From: Tetradesmus obliquus
Lineage: Eukaryota > Chlorophyta > Chlorophyceae > Sphaeropleales > Scenedesmaceae
Assembly (NCBI GenBank): GCA_030272155.1
Contig: CP126202.1
Location: forward strand, 4,361,501-4,425,500
Length of the DNA stretch: 64,000 nt
Direction: 5' to 3'
Numbering within the stretch: position 1 is the first letter of the stretch; every line of letters starts with the position of its first letter. Below are positions 56,308-64,000 of the stretch, piece by piece. Position numbers and translations under genes: made by a program. The notes beneath the pieces are model-generated. The model ran no database searches. It saw nothing but the letters and a program-made list of their open reading frames with translations, and was not told where the DNA came from.

Positions 56308-58424
56308 TCAAAAGTTCAAACCCACCTTGTGGGGTGCAGCAAGTGCCGCCACGCGTGCAGCAGCGTGCAGCGCTGCCCCTGCAGCCGCACTGCTGCTGCT
56401 GCTGCTGCTGCTGTCTGCTGCACGTGCTGCCAGTGCACGAGCTGCAGCAGCTGGCTGGTCCTGCAGCAGCAGGTTTGCTGCTGTCACTTCTGCCAGCTCA
56501 GCAGTGGCAGCTGGTGCTTGCAGGACAGGGGGCTTGCAGGAAACAGGGGCAGTGGGTGCTTCTGCTGCTGCTTGGTCTGCTGTTGGGTCGTCGTCTGCTG
56601 TCTCTGCTGCGGGTGCTGGAGAGGCTTTGGAGGGGCCTGTGGGCAGTACAGCAGAGTGTGCACACAATTACGATGTGAACCGCTTCAAATACACAGGTGG
56701 CAGTATGTTGACACGTTATGTGCATGTGGTTGGGGCCTGGTGATGATGTGAATCTGGTGACTTCACGCTGCTACATCCATGCGCCTGATGGTTGGGTGTT
56801 TGATCATCAGCACGGCGACACAATCTGAAATGTACTCGACCCGCTTGCGCTGAACAACAAGTTCCTGTGCAGTTCCCACCGTAACGCCAGCAGGTACAAG
56901 GACTGCAGCTTGGGAACGCGAGGCTGTTAGAAGCTACCCCTTACAGCAACCTATACTCCATGGTACTGCCATGTCCACCACTTTCAAACAACATACCGCA
57001 CATAGCACAGCATCTGAACAAGCAAGCACACGCGCCGAGCCACCTTTGGCCGCAGCACAGCACCGCACGGTGCACCACATGCGCAGCTTCAGCAGAGCCA
57101 GCAGATTCCGCCACACCATGAACCACAACCACACAAGTAAGGCACACCATTCTCGTTTGCGTTTGTAATAAAGAGGCTGGTAGGCCAAATTTTCTGCAGA
57201 AAAGCACCAGGAACAACACATCTTTGTGCCAATCCCTCCTACCTGCGGCAATAGCAGTAGCGTACTCGCACCGCAGCTGGGCCAGCAGCGGGTCACGCGG
57301 CACAACCAGTCAACAATCCTGTCAGCAAACAGTCAACATTGTTGTCAAATAACCCTCTCACCTGCGGCAGTAGCAGCGGCGTACTCACCCCCCAGCAGCG
57401 GGTTGAAAACATGCATGCCAGATAATCCACACAACCCTCAACCACATCGAAAATTGCACAGCATTACCGGGAACAACCACTCCAGTTTGAGTTGTTACCT
57501 GCAGCGGCAGTAGCGGCGGCGTACTCGTCGCGCAGCTTTGCCAAGAGCGGATCTTCTGGCAGCAGCTGCGCAGAGGCCAGTGCTAGCGCCTCCCTCAGGC
57601 AGCCGGCAGACCTGCGGGCGAATAAACAACAGAATGACAAGGAAGAATGGCAAACCATTTGGAACTACAAGTACAATGTATGCGTGGTGAGCGGGGGCCA
57701 GCGCCAGCGCCTCCCTCAGGCAGCTGGCAGACCTAAGGGCAGATGTAACACAACACCAGGCAATTAAACACAAGCATAAACATGATCAAATTGACTGCAG
57801 TAGCGCCTGCACAGTGTCTGATCGTGCAGCAGTGTGCATCAACCTCCAAGTAATGTGCAGGTTGGCAGCAGGAGTTGCCTGAGCAGGTGCGGTGGTGCCC
57901 AGGCGCAGCACACAAGACGCAAGATCCAGTTGATTCTGTCAATAGTATGAACAACTCGTGTCTGCAAGCACAGCAGTGCAGGTGGTCGGCTGTGTGCACA
58001 CCTGTAGTACTCCACTGCACGCAGCGGGTCATGCAGCAGCAGGCTCAGCATGGCAGCCAGGTTGGCCTGGCCCTTCTCGGCGTACTGATCACACAGCTTG
58101 TCTAGCATGGCCTCCCATTTCTCCGGTCCTGCGGGAAAAAGCAATTTGCGGAGCAGACAACAGACAGCAGTAGCAGCAGCAGCAGCAGACCAACAAGTGA
58201 GCAGCCATGAAGAGCAAGACACCGATGCCAACGTGTCAAACAAAGGGTGTGTTGCTGTTGATTTGGTAAATGTTGCGCATGCGGTGCGAGGGCCCACCTG
58301 CTAGCTTTGCGATAGCTGCTCCCGATGCCTCGGCTTCGGGCAGAGCAGCAAGGGCCTCTGTGAGATCCCTGCGCAATGCATGTTGCATTGCAGTATTTAA
58401 AGGGTGTTTCGCGCCCGATTGCAT
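56308..58424 (-). CDS. Small Gemin5-like helical (TPR-type) protein
   Basis: Exons on the minus strand: 58424-58298, 58128-58002, 57611-57499 and 56636-56308. Phases agree, giving 231 residues. The core reads LCDQYAEKGQANLAAMLSLL, then HDPLRAVEYYRSAGCLREAL and LLPEDPLLAKLRDEY. This resembles the helical TPR-like region of Gemin5 (AV..Y..., REAL.LA...LLPEDP), which mediates dimerisation in the animal protein. The WD40 part of Gemin5 is absent here. The last exon is Ala-rich and acidic. The start ATG 58424 is the first in frame; an upstream exon joined near the GCGCAG before LTEALAALPEAEA is possible. Two exon-edge copy groups lie in its introns. Function is inferred only from this resemblance. 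Confidence 0.6.
57238..57405 (-). repeat. Two copies of the end of Gemin5-like exon 3
   Basis: GACCCGCTGCTGGCCCAGCT...GCCGCAG|GTAGG and GAGTACGCCGCTGCTACTGC CGCAG|GTGAG repeat the exon end at 57499. Both keep donors in the same phase. Confidence 0.8.
57680..57733 (-). repeat. Copy of the start of Gemin5-like exon 3
   Basis: CTTAG|GTCTGCCAGCTGCCTGAGG repeats the acceptor and first 13 codons (SASCLREALALAPA) of the exon at 57611, then diverges. Confidence 0.82.
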
Positions 58425-59059
58425 GGCTTTCGCTCGGGTGGAGTGATCTCCGAGAGTCACGTCTCGAGCATACAGTTGCACTAAATGTCAGCGCTGATAC
58501 AAGGTTGACTCTTTGAAAGATAGTAATATTACATTGCAATAGTGTGTTGATATTGTTCAGTCCATCTCTACAGCCCAGAACGGAGGGTGTGCAAGGACAC
58601 CCGGTTTCAGGGCTGAGGGGTGCCACGCTGGCAATCACAAGGACGCAGTGGTGTGCACAACACGAACCGCACTTACGAATATTTGAAACGATTACTGCTC
58701 CTTCATCCTGCACACCAGGCAGTTCTGCTGCGTATGGGCATGAGCCATGCATGTACTACAAGCACTTGTGAAACTGCAGACAGGTGGCAGTAGGCATAGC
58801 CGTGATGCCTACAACTGCGTATTGCCCCACCGCCGGGCGCCTCTGAACATAGTAACACATATAAACGGGCCACACAGTTGTGCATGTGTGTTACCAGCAG
58901 CGCCTGCTTGCAACTGCCACGGCAACGCTTCATGTACAGAGGCTCCAAAACACTGCACAGTGTCAGCAGACGACAATGCGGTGACCTGCTGCTATGGCAG
59001 CCACACGCACATGCTGCCAGTGTGCACCACGCCACTGAAGCCAACCTGCTGCAGTTACC
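58425..59059. other. Spacer, Gemin5-like gene to MYND copy 3
   Basis: No gene is supported. It includes the upstream region of the Gemin5-like gene and the 3' flank of MYND copy 3. Confidence 0.35.
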
Positions 59060-59077
59060 TCACTCCTGCTCCTGCCC

Positions 59078-59122
<45 letters not shown>

Positions 59123-60370
59123 CCCTGCAGCGATGCGTCTGCACACGCCCTTGTGCAGCCGCGTCTTCCAGCACTGCTCCAGGAACTGCCGGCTGCAGAA
59201 GCGCGCAGTGCGGCAGCCGGCACACACGCAGGCCTTGCCCCCCACCAGCTCTGCCTCACTCTGCTGCTGCAGGTTGCTGCAGCGCGGGTTGCAGCACCAC
59301 AGGCTGACTGGCAGCTGGTGGCACACCGCCTCACCAAACTGCTGCTGCTGCTGCGCCAGGTCAGCAGGGAAGGCTTGATGGGGCCCCTGCTCCTGCTGCT
59401 GCTGCTGCGCCAGGTCAGCAGGGAAGGCTTGATGGGGCCCCTGCTGCTGCTGCTGCTGCTGCTGCGCCAGGTCAGCTGGGAAGGCTTGATGGGGCCCCTG
59501 CTGCAGTGTCACTGCAGCATCAGCAGCCTGACCATCACACAGTGCTGCTGCTGCTGTTGCTCCTGCTGGTGCTAAACTTGCAGGAGCAGCAGCACCAGCA
59601 CTGGCGCTGCTTCGCTGCTCAGCCTGCCGCCGCCTCAGCTGTGCAGAGAAGTGCTCTTCCTGCTCGATACATGGCCGGCGCTGCGCCACCAGCTCCAGCA
59701 GGCCTGACGCCTGCTGCTACAGCTGCTGTGCTGCTGCCGCTGCTACATCCCCCGGCAGCTTTACCACAGACAGCAGATCCCTGCAGCTCTCCAATGCATC
59801 GCAGCAATGCTCAAACGCTGTGCAGCCTTCGCTCGCCAGGATCCATTGCTCATTCGCGTCATCGCAGCTGCAGGCACTGCCCCCTATCTTGCCCAGGGCA
59901 CACAGCAACCGGGCCTGCAGCAGCAGCCGCATCTCGTCGGGGCACCCCCTAGGCAGCTCACCCGCAGCAAATGTGCAGGCAGTGAACCCATTGCTGTATG
60001 CACTGCAGCTAACCGCTGCAGTATCACTGCTGCTGCTGCTGCAGAGTATGGTGGCTGCTTTGAGGGTGCTGGCGCGCAGCGCAAACAAGGCCTTCGAGGC
60101 TGCCGGCCCTTGGGGCCAAACGCCATGCCAGCTGCCATTAAACGCGAGCCTTGCAGCCATGTGCAGCAAACTTTCAGCAGCAGTGCGGCCGAAGCTGAGG
60201 GCTGGGTGTGATGCTGGCGCTGCTGCTGCTGCTGCTGCTGATGGCGCTGCTGCTGCTGCTGATGGCGCTGCTGCTGTCCTGAGGGTTGCCTCCAACAAGG
60301 CAGCTGCCTCCAGAGGGTGCTGCTGCATTGCCTGGGGCATGCCAGGCCGTGCGCCATCCATTGCTGCAGG
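59060..60370 (-). pseudogene. MYND zinc-finger protein, copy 3, truncated
   Basis: This is a minus-strand copy of the last exon of MYND copies 1 and 2, 45 kb away. It begins at an exon acceptor (CCTGCAG|CAATGG near 60370), and no earlier exons are found upstream. The frame is open for 434 codons except for one TAG at 59717-59719 that sits where a run of CAG codons would be (QQL then TAG then QQASG). GPHQAFPADLAQQQQ is repeated three times before the finger. In the MYND finger the sixth Cys is Phe (FCSRQF for FCSRQC), so one zinc ligand is lost. The 3' 170 bases remain almost identical to copies 1 and 2. Truncation, stop and lost ligand together suggest a pseudogene. Confidence 0.75.
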
Positions 60371-60642
60371 GCAAGAAGGGATACATACATTACATTACTG
60401 TAGTCTGTGATTTGCAGCGCTCTGCTGTTGCTGTGCACTGCTCTGTGGTTGCAGAACCCTGAGTAACACATGCCATGCTCGGTGCTTGCCTAAAGCCAGC
60501 ACACTCGCAGTGAAACACTGTTGGGTGTTAGATTAAAGAAAAAGTTGTTGGGGCACGTCCTTGTCGAATTCAGTCTGGCCGCCTTTGTGTGAAAAAGTGA
60601 AAAGTATCTGGATACACCCAACCCCTACACACGCGTCTGCGA
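60371..60642. other. Spacer between MYND copy 3 and the retroelement fragment
   Basis: No gene or earlier MYND exon is visible. Confidence 0.3.
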
Positions 60643-60912
60643 TTACGAGCTTGAACACCCCGTGCTTTCATGGAAGCTAATCTTTATGGTGGAGATTGAG
60701 GGATTTGCCTGTGACAAAACTGCCGCATTTGCCGCATTTGCCTGTGACAAAACTGCCCCAATCGCCAGCCGACTCCAATCTGTTGTCAAAATAAACGACA
60801 GGGCCCAGTCTGGCAGCGCAAGCACTGGCGCAGAGCACAGCGCCTGCTTCACCGCATCAAAAGCAGCAACAGCCTCAGCTGTCCAAACATACGGCACATT
60901 GCGGCGCGTCAT
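60643..60912 (-). mobile_element. Reverse transcriptase / RNase H-like fragment of a Ty3-type retroelement
   Basis: The minus-strand frame contains YVWTAEAVAAFDAVKQAL and APVLALPD, then LTTDWSRLAIGAVLSQ. This matches the segment following the RT core in Ty3/gypsy elements (F.WT...AF..LK..L, AP.L..PD, TDAS..AIG..L.Q). TDAS is TDWS here. A short duplication of AVLSQAN follows, and the frame then loses similarity. It is a remnant only. Confidence 0.75.
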
Positions 60913-60967
60913 CAGCAGCGGCGGCGGCAGTAGCCTGCCTCAGGGACTGTTCATTCAGACAGGCGCC

Positions 60968-61504
60968 ATGCGGCCTGCTGCTGCTTTCAGCTGCAGCAGT
61001 GCAGGTGTGCAGGGCCGCCGCAACAGCAGCAACAGCAGCGCGGCCGCACAGCCGTACAAGCAGGCACTGACCTCCGAGGCAGTGGACCTGAGCGTAGCAG
61101 AGCAGATGCGGGTGGGCGGCGACATTGCCGGCGCGGGCGTGGAGTTTGTTGTCGACAGTGGCTGCGGGCATAGTGTTGTGAGCCTGGCGCAAGCGCAGGA
61201 CCTGGTGTCAGTGCTGGGCAAGCTTGGCTCCTCGTGCGCCCTCATCTCGCTGGATGACCCCCTTTGCGTGGGCATGTTTGCAGGACCCATACAGGTGCCC
61301 GCCACACACGTGCTACGCAGCGTGCCGGTGGGCCTGGGCCTTGGCGTGTACCCGCAGCACTTCTTGGTCATGGAGGGAGCCAACTTCCCCATCACTCTGG
61401 GGCTGGACTTCTGTAATACATACGGAGCCAAGATCTTCAGCCGCAGCTGGCACAACAGGCAGTACAACAAGCCATGGGCTTACCGCAAGGGTCATAAGGA
61501 TTGA
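60968..61504 (+). mobile_element. Retropepsin-like aspartic protease fragment
   Basis: The plus-strand frame has VEFVVDSGCGHSVVS, with the catalytic DSG, and later ITLGLDFCNTYGAKIF, matching the second conserved block of retroviral-type proteases (LG.DF). It ends at TGA 61502-61504. It probably derives from a gag-pol region of an LTR element. It faces away from the RT fragment next to it, so the two are not one intact element. Confidence 0.75.
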
Positions 61505-61710
61505 TTAGTGGCATCTCGCAGGAATCAGTCAGATAGCACACCAGTGTTTATGCTGGAATATGGCTCTAGCATGCACGCATGCTGCTGACCCACCCCCCTT
61601 CTGTGGCCAGTTTGTCGCTTGCTGCTTACTTACAGGACAAGGCAACAACCAGCACAAGTGGCCACAGGCAACAACAGCCTGTCATAGTCTTTTGATGTAA
61701 CAACTGCACT
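61505..61710. other. Spacer
   Basis: Nothing recognised. Confidence 0.3.
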
Positions 61711-62067
61711 CACCAGTGCCTGCCAGCATGCGCTCCAGGCTGGCTGTCTGTGCCTCACGCTCCGAGCCTTCCAGAGGCTCCAACCAGGCGGACAGCGCCA
61801 GGCCACAGCAGTTGATGCAGCTGCAGCACACCGGGCGCAAGCACAGCCACACACCTTGGTGAGATTGCATCTCCAACTGCATCTGACAGGGCGTGATGAG
61901 CGTTGCAGGTTCTGCATCTCCAGCAGCAGCAGCTTCAGGTATGCATGTCAGATCAAGATACAACATGCTCGCATGGTGATGCTACCAGTACGACTCATAA
62001 TGTTGGGTCATGCAGCACATCTGTTGATGGAATTTGGCAGGCAGACGTGCACACTGGTGCTGAGTAC

Positions 62068-62139
<72 letters not shown>

Positions 62140-62830
62140 TCATATTTCGGTGACTACATTGCTCAGCGGCGTGAAATTAAGGGGAGGTGCGGAGAGACGA
62201 GCAGCGCACTTACTTTTGGGCGCATGACTGTGCTGTGACGCTGCTGGCCGTCTCTGGCTGCAGCATAGCCTCCAGCATTCTCTGGGTTGGCACCTTTGAG
62301 CAGCAATCAGTTAAAATGCACGTTTCTACTCAGGTTGTGGACATGTATTTTGTAAGCGTGTGTTTCGTGCACTGCTTTGCAGGTCCAGCTGCAGGCAGCT
62401 TGCAGGAATGACTCTTTGGATGGTCAAGCAAAATGCTTGGCATGTGTGGGTGTAATCAGCTTGCAGGAACTATGCTGAAACAGGATTAGACCAGGGTTTT
62501 GCGCCAAACACATTGCTTCGCAAGTCCGGCGGCAGGCGGCTTGCAGGAGCTCACCAGCGCTGGTAGCAGTCGCTGAAACAGCAGGCCGTTCGGCAGCAGC
62601 GTCTTCAAGGCTTTGCCAGCTGGCTCTTTGAAGTTCAGGTGACTGTTTATGGGGTCCCAAATCCAGAGAAAACCATCCCGTGACGCAGATACTGCTGAAA
62701 TGACTGCTTTGGGCTCTGCGCTAAGGCTGCCCAGTGCGTTTAGTACTGCTTTGCCCCATGCTGCATCTTGTAAACGGTCCTGCTGTCGTGCTGTTTGTGA
62801 ATGCCGACTATCTGGAACACTTCGAACCAT
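61711..62830 (-). CDS. Unknown protein, partial exon set
   Basis: Supported exons on the minus strand: 62830-62555 (92 codons from ATG, ending at a CTG|GTGAGC donor) and 62293-62214 (VPTQRMLEAMLQPETASSV, GTAAGT donor). A third exon in 61925-61712 is likely (AWLEPLEGSEREAQTASLER, ending at a GTGAGT donor), but its acceptor and phase were not resolved. Exon 1 contains AVSASRDGFLWIWDP, which resembles the end of a WD40 repeat; the rest is not recognised. No downstream exon was found before the retroelement fragments. It could be the 5' part of a longer gene interrupted by them. Confidence 0.4.
62068..62138. repeat. CAA microsatellite, about 23 units
   Basis: A pure CAA/ACA run lies in an intron of the unknown minus-strand gene. 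It is the only long non-CAG trinucleotide repeat in the window. Confidence 0.95.
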
Positions 62831-63100
62831 GGCTATAACTTTGCATGGCACGCTTGACAATCAGCAGGCTCTGCACTGGAACGAGCTACTGCGGTCGGCA
62901 ATGTCTTGCTGTCGCAGAATTGTGCCGACATCCGCGTCTGCGTGCAAGCTCACTTATACATTTAACACCAGACTTTTGTTGCATCCTAAGTACATGTGTC
63001 CACTTCATACCACAGCGAGCAGAGTTCCTGAACAGCAAATTCAAAAAGCAAGGTCGTGACAAAGTAACATCCGTCATTTTGTGCGACGATTTCACAAACA
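62831..63100. other. Upstream region of the unknown gene
   Basis: No further gene is seen to the left of the inverted-repeat element. Confidence 0.3.
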
Positions 63101-63101
63101 A

Positions 63102-63367
63102 GGGGGCCCACCACAAACCAACGTATAGGGGGGTGACGCGGTGCCACTTTCGCTATGGGGGGGAGGGGTTTTTTCAAGCCGGAGCCACTATTCGAAGGGG
63201 GGGTAGGGGTTCGAGAGCTCCGAGCAAGGGGCCGCTCCGTATGGCATGCCACTTTCCGAAGGGGGGGTAGGGTCAAATGACGAGAATAGCCACTTTCAGC
63301 GAGGGGGGGAGGGGGTGCTGCCAAACCCGCGTCACCCCCCCTATACGGTGGTTTGTGGTGCGCCCCC
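63102..63367. mobile_element. Small inverted-repeat element (MITE-like) with internal G-run repeats
   Basis: The left end GGGGGCCCACCACAAACCAA continues CGTATAGGGGGGTGACGCGG. The right end is its inverse with three or four differences (CCGCGTCACCCCCCCTATAC, then GGTGGTTTGTGGTGCGCCCCC). The terminal repeats are about 38 bp and the element 266 bp. The interior has four tandem units built on GCCACTTTC followed by a G7-8 run and (T)AGGGG. No coding capacity. I see no clear target-site duplication. Confidence 0.75.
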
Positions 63368-63670
63368 AGACGAAATTCAACTGCTTCAGTGTCGGAGCTT
63401 CAGTTAAATCGCTGTAGCCACTACAACAGGCACCTTTCTTGAGGCGTGATGTGTTTGAACTGCCTTCCACGTGCGTGCCGGTGTGCCACAGGCCCTGTGG
63501 CACGGTGGCACGGTGGCACCGTGGGCACGTGCCAGACATGCAACGTGCACCTGATGAAAGCGCAGCATAACCATCCTTGAGCTTGGCCATATGTCACGTG
63601 TTGTGCTGCAGTGGCGTCATAAACTAAGCAGGCTCAATTAAGTTCACAGATCAGTTAAATGCTCTGACTA
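63368..63670. other. Spacer with short hairpin
   Basis: It contains GTGCCACAG GCC CTGTGGCAC (63483-63503), a 9-bp stem, followed by repeats of CACGGTGGCAC. No gene is seen. Confidence 0.3.
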
Positions 63671-63673
63671 CAA

Positions 63674-63693
63674 GGGGGGGGGGGGGGGGGGGG
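63674..63693. repeat. Poly(G) tract of 20 bases
   Basis: An uninterrupted G20 run. Length in assemblies is often unreliable for such tracts. Confidence 0.9.
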
Positions 63694-63717
63694 CACGCAA
63701 GCTTGCTATGGTCACCG

Positions 63718-63810
63718 AGATGTCCAGTTGCATGTCCAGGCATGTCCAGTTGCACCAAATCGTGTCCAGGTGGTGTGTGTGCACGTCCAGTCGCATGTCC
63801 AGCCTGATAG
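63718..63810. repeat. Short imperfect repeat with core TGTCCAG
   Basis: ATGTCCAGTTGCATGTCCAGGCATGTCCAG and related copies occur about seven times within 90 bases. No gene is visible in the last 200 bases of the window. Confidence 0.75.
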
Positions 63811-64000
63811 CAACTGGACATACGCTGCTGCTGAGACGATACATGCTCATATACGACACGCTACCAGCATGAGATGCCCCAAGTATATGTTCATGCATGT
63901 ATACCGCACATATCGTGGGATTTGGCAGCCAGCACGGCAGCTGAACTTGCTGTAGGGTTTGCCGTGGGCAGGTCAGCACCACCCTGACAATGCACAGCAA

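Noticed and set aside
56147..56743. Plus-strand frame over the Gemin5-like last exon
   Set aside because: The minus-strand exon has correct splice phase and continues a recognisable domain; the plus frame has no context.
63483..63503. Hairpin as a terminator
   Set aside because: A 9-bp stem without a gene before it and in a eukaryotic context; likely a chance product of the GGCAC repeats.
1..64000. tRNA or rRNA genes
   Set aside because: I looked for cloverleaf-like segments and conserved rRNA motifs and found none I could support by eye.

Overview
The window is nuclear DNA of a green alga, most likely a chlorophycean. The evidence is: spliced genes with many short GT-AG introns, TGTAA-type polyadenylation signals, very abundant CAG/CTG microsatellites, long Gln/Ser/Ala runs in proteins, and a gene set of kinesin, mTERF, plant-type HIR prohibitin, PTS1 acyl-CoA synthetase and TPPP/p25-alpha. 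A Sphaeropleales (Scenedesmus/Tetradesmus-like) source is a guess from the repeat style only.

Layout. 0.7-7.6 kb (+): a kinesin motor gene of 11 exons. 8.2-17.2 kb (+): two tandem copies of a MYND zinc-finger gene, both with frameshifts. 17.7-21.2 kb: two large minisatellites without a convincing gene. 21.8-25.0 kb (-): a secreted metalloprotease of the M43/pappalysin type with somatomedin-B-like modules. 25.0-27.9 kb: intergenic, with two dense clusters of MYB-core-like AACNG sites. 28.0-32.9 kb (-): an mTERF gene, divergent from a HIR/SPFH gene at 33.2-37.0 kb (+). 38.1-44.5 kb (+): a peroxisomal acyl-CoA synthetase of 15 exons. 45.3-47.2 kb (+): TPPP/p25-alpha. 48.2-49.8 kb (-): a Gln/Pro-rich protein with a degenerate CCCH finger. 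51.9-55.5 kb (-): a very long disordered protein carrying four YxxxxL-hydrophobic motifs. 56.3-58.4 kb (-): a small Gemin5-like helical protein. 59.1-60.4 kb (-): a third, 5'-truncated and disrupted MYND copy. 60.6-61.5 kb: two retroelement fragments in opposite orientation. 61.7-62.8 kb (-): exons of an unknown gene. The right end carries a small inverted-repeat element and a poly(G) tract.

For kinesin, mTERF, HIR, acyl-CoA synthetase, TPPP and the Gemin5-like gene I built full exon chains in which every intron is GT-AG and every phase agrees, so these models are strong.

The most interesting signal is not one gene. In almost every spliced gene the introns contain extra, truncated copies of the neighbouring exon edge together with its splice site. 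Kinesin has eleven such copies of one exon end in a row. Several copies have lost the splice dinucleotide (AG to CG or GG, GT to GC) or carry stops. The second recurring feature is that (CTG)n runs lie directly before many 3' splice sites. Together these suggest a genome in which slippage and tandem duplication around AG|GT sites keep producing candidate introns and exons.
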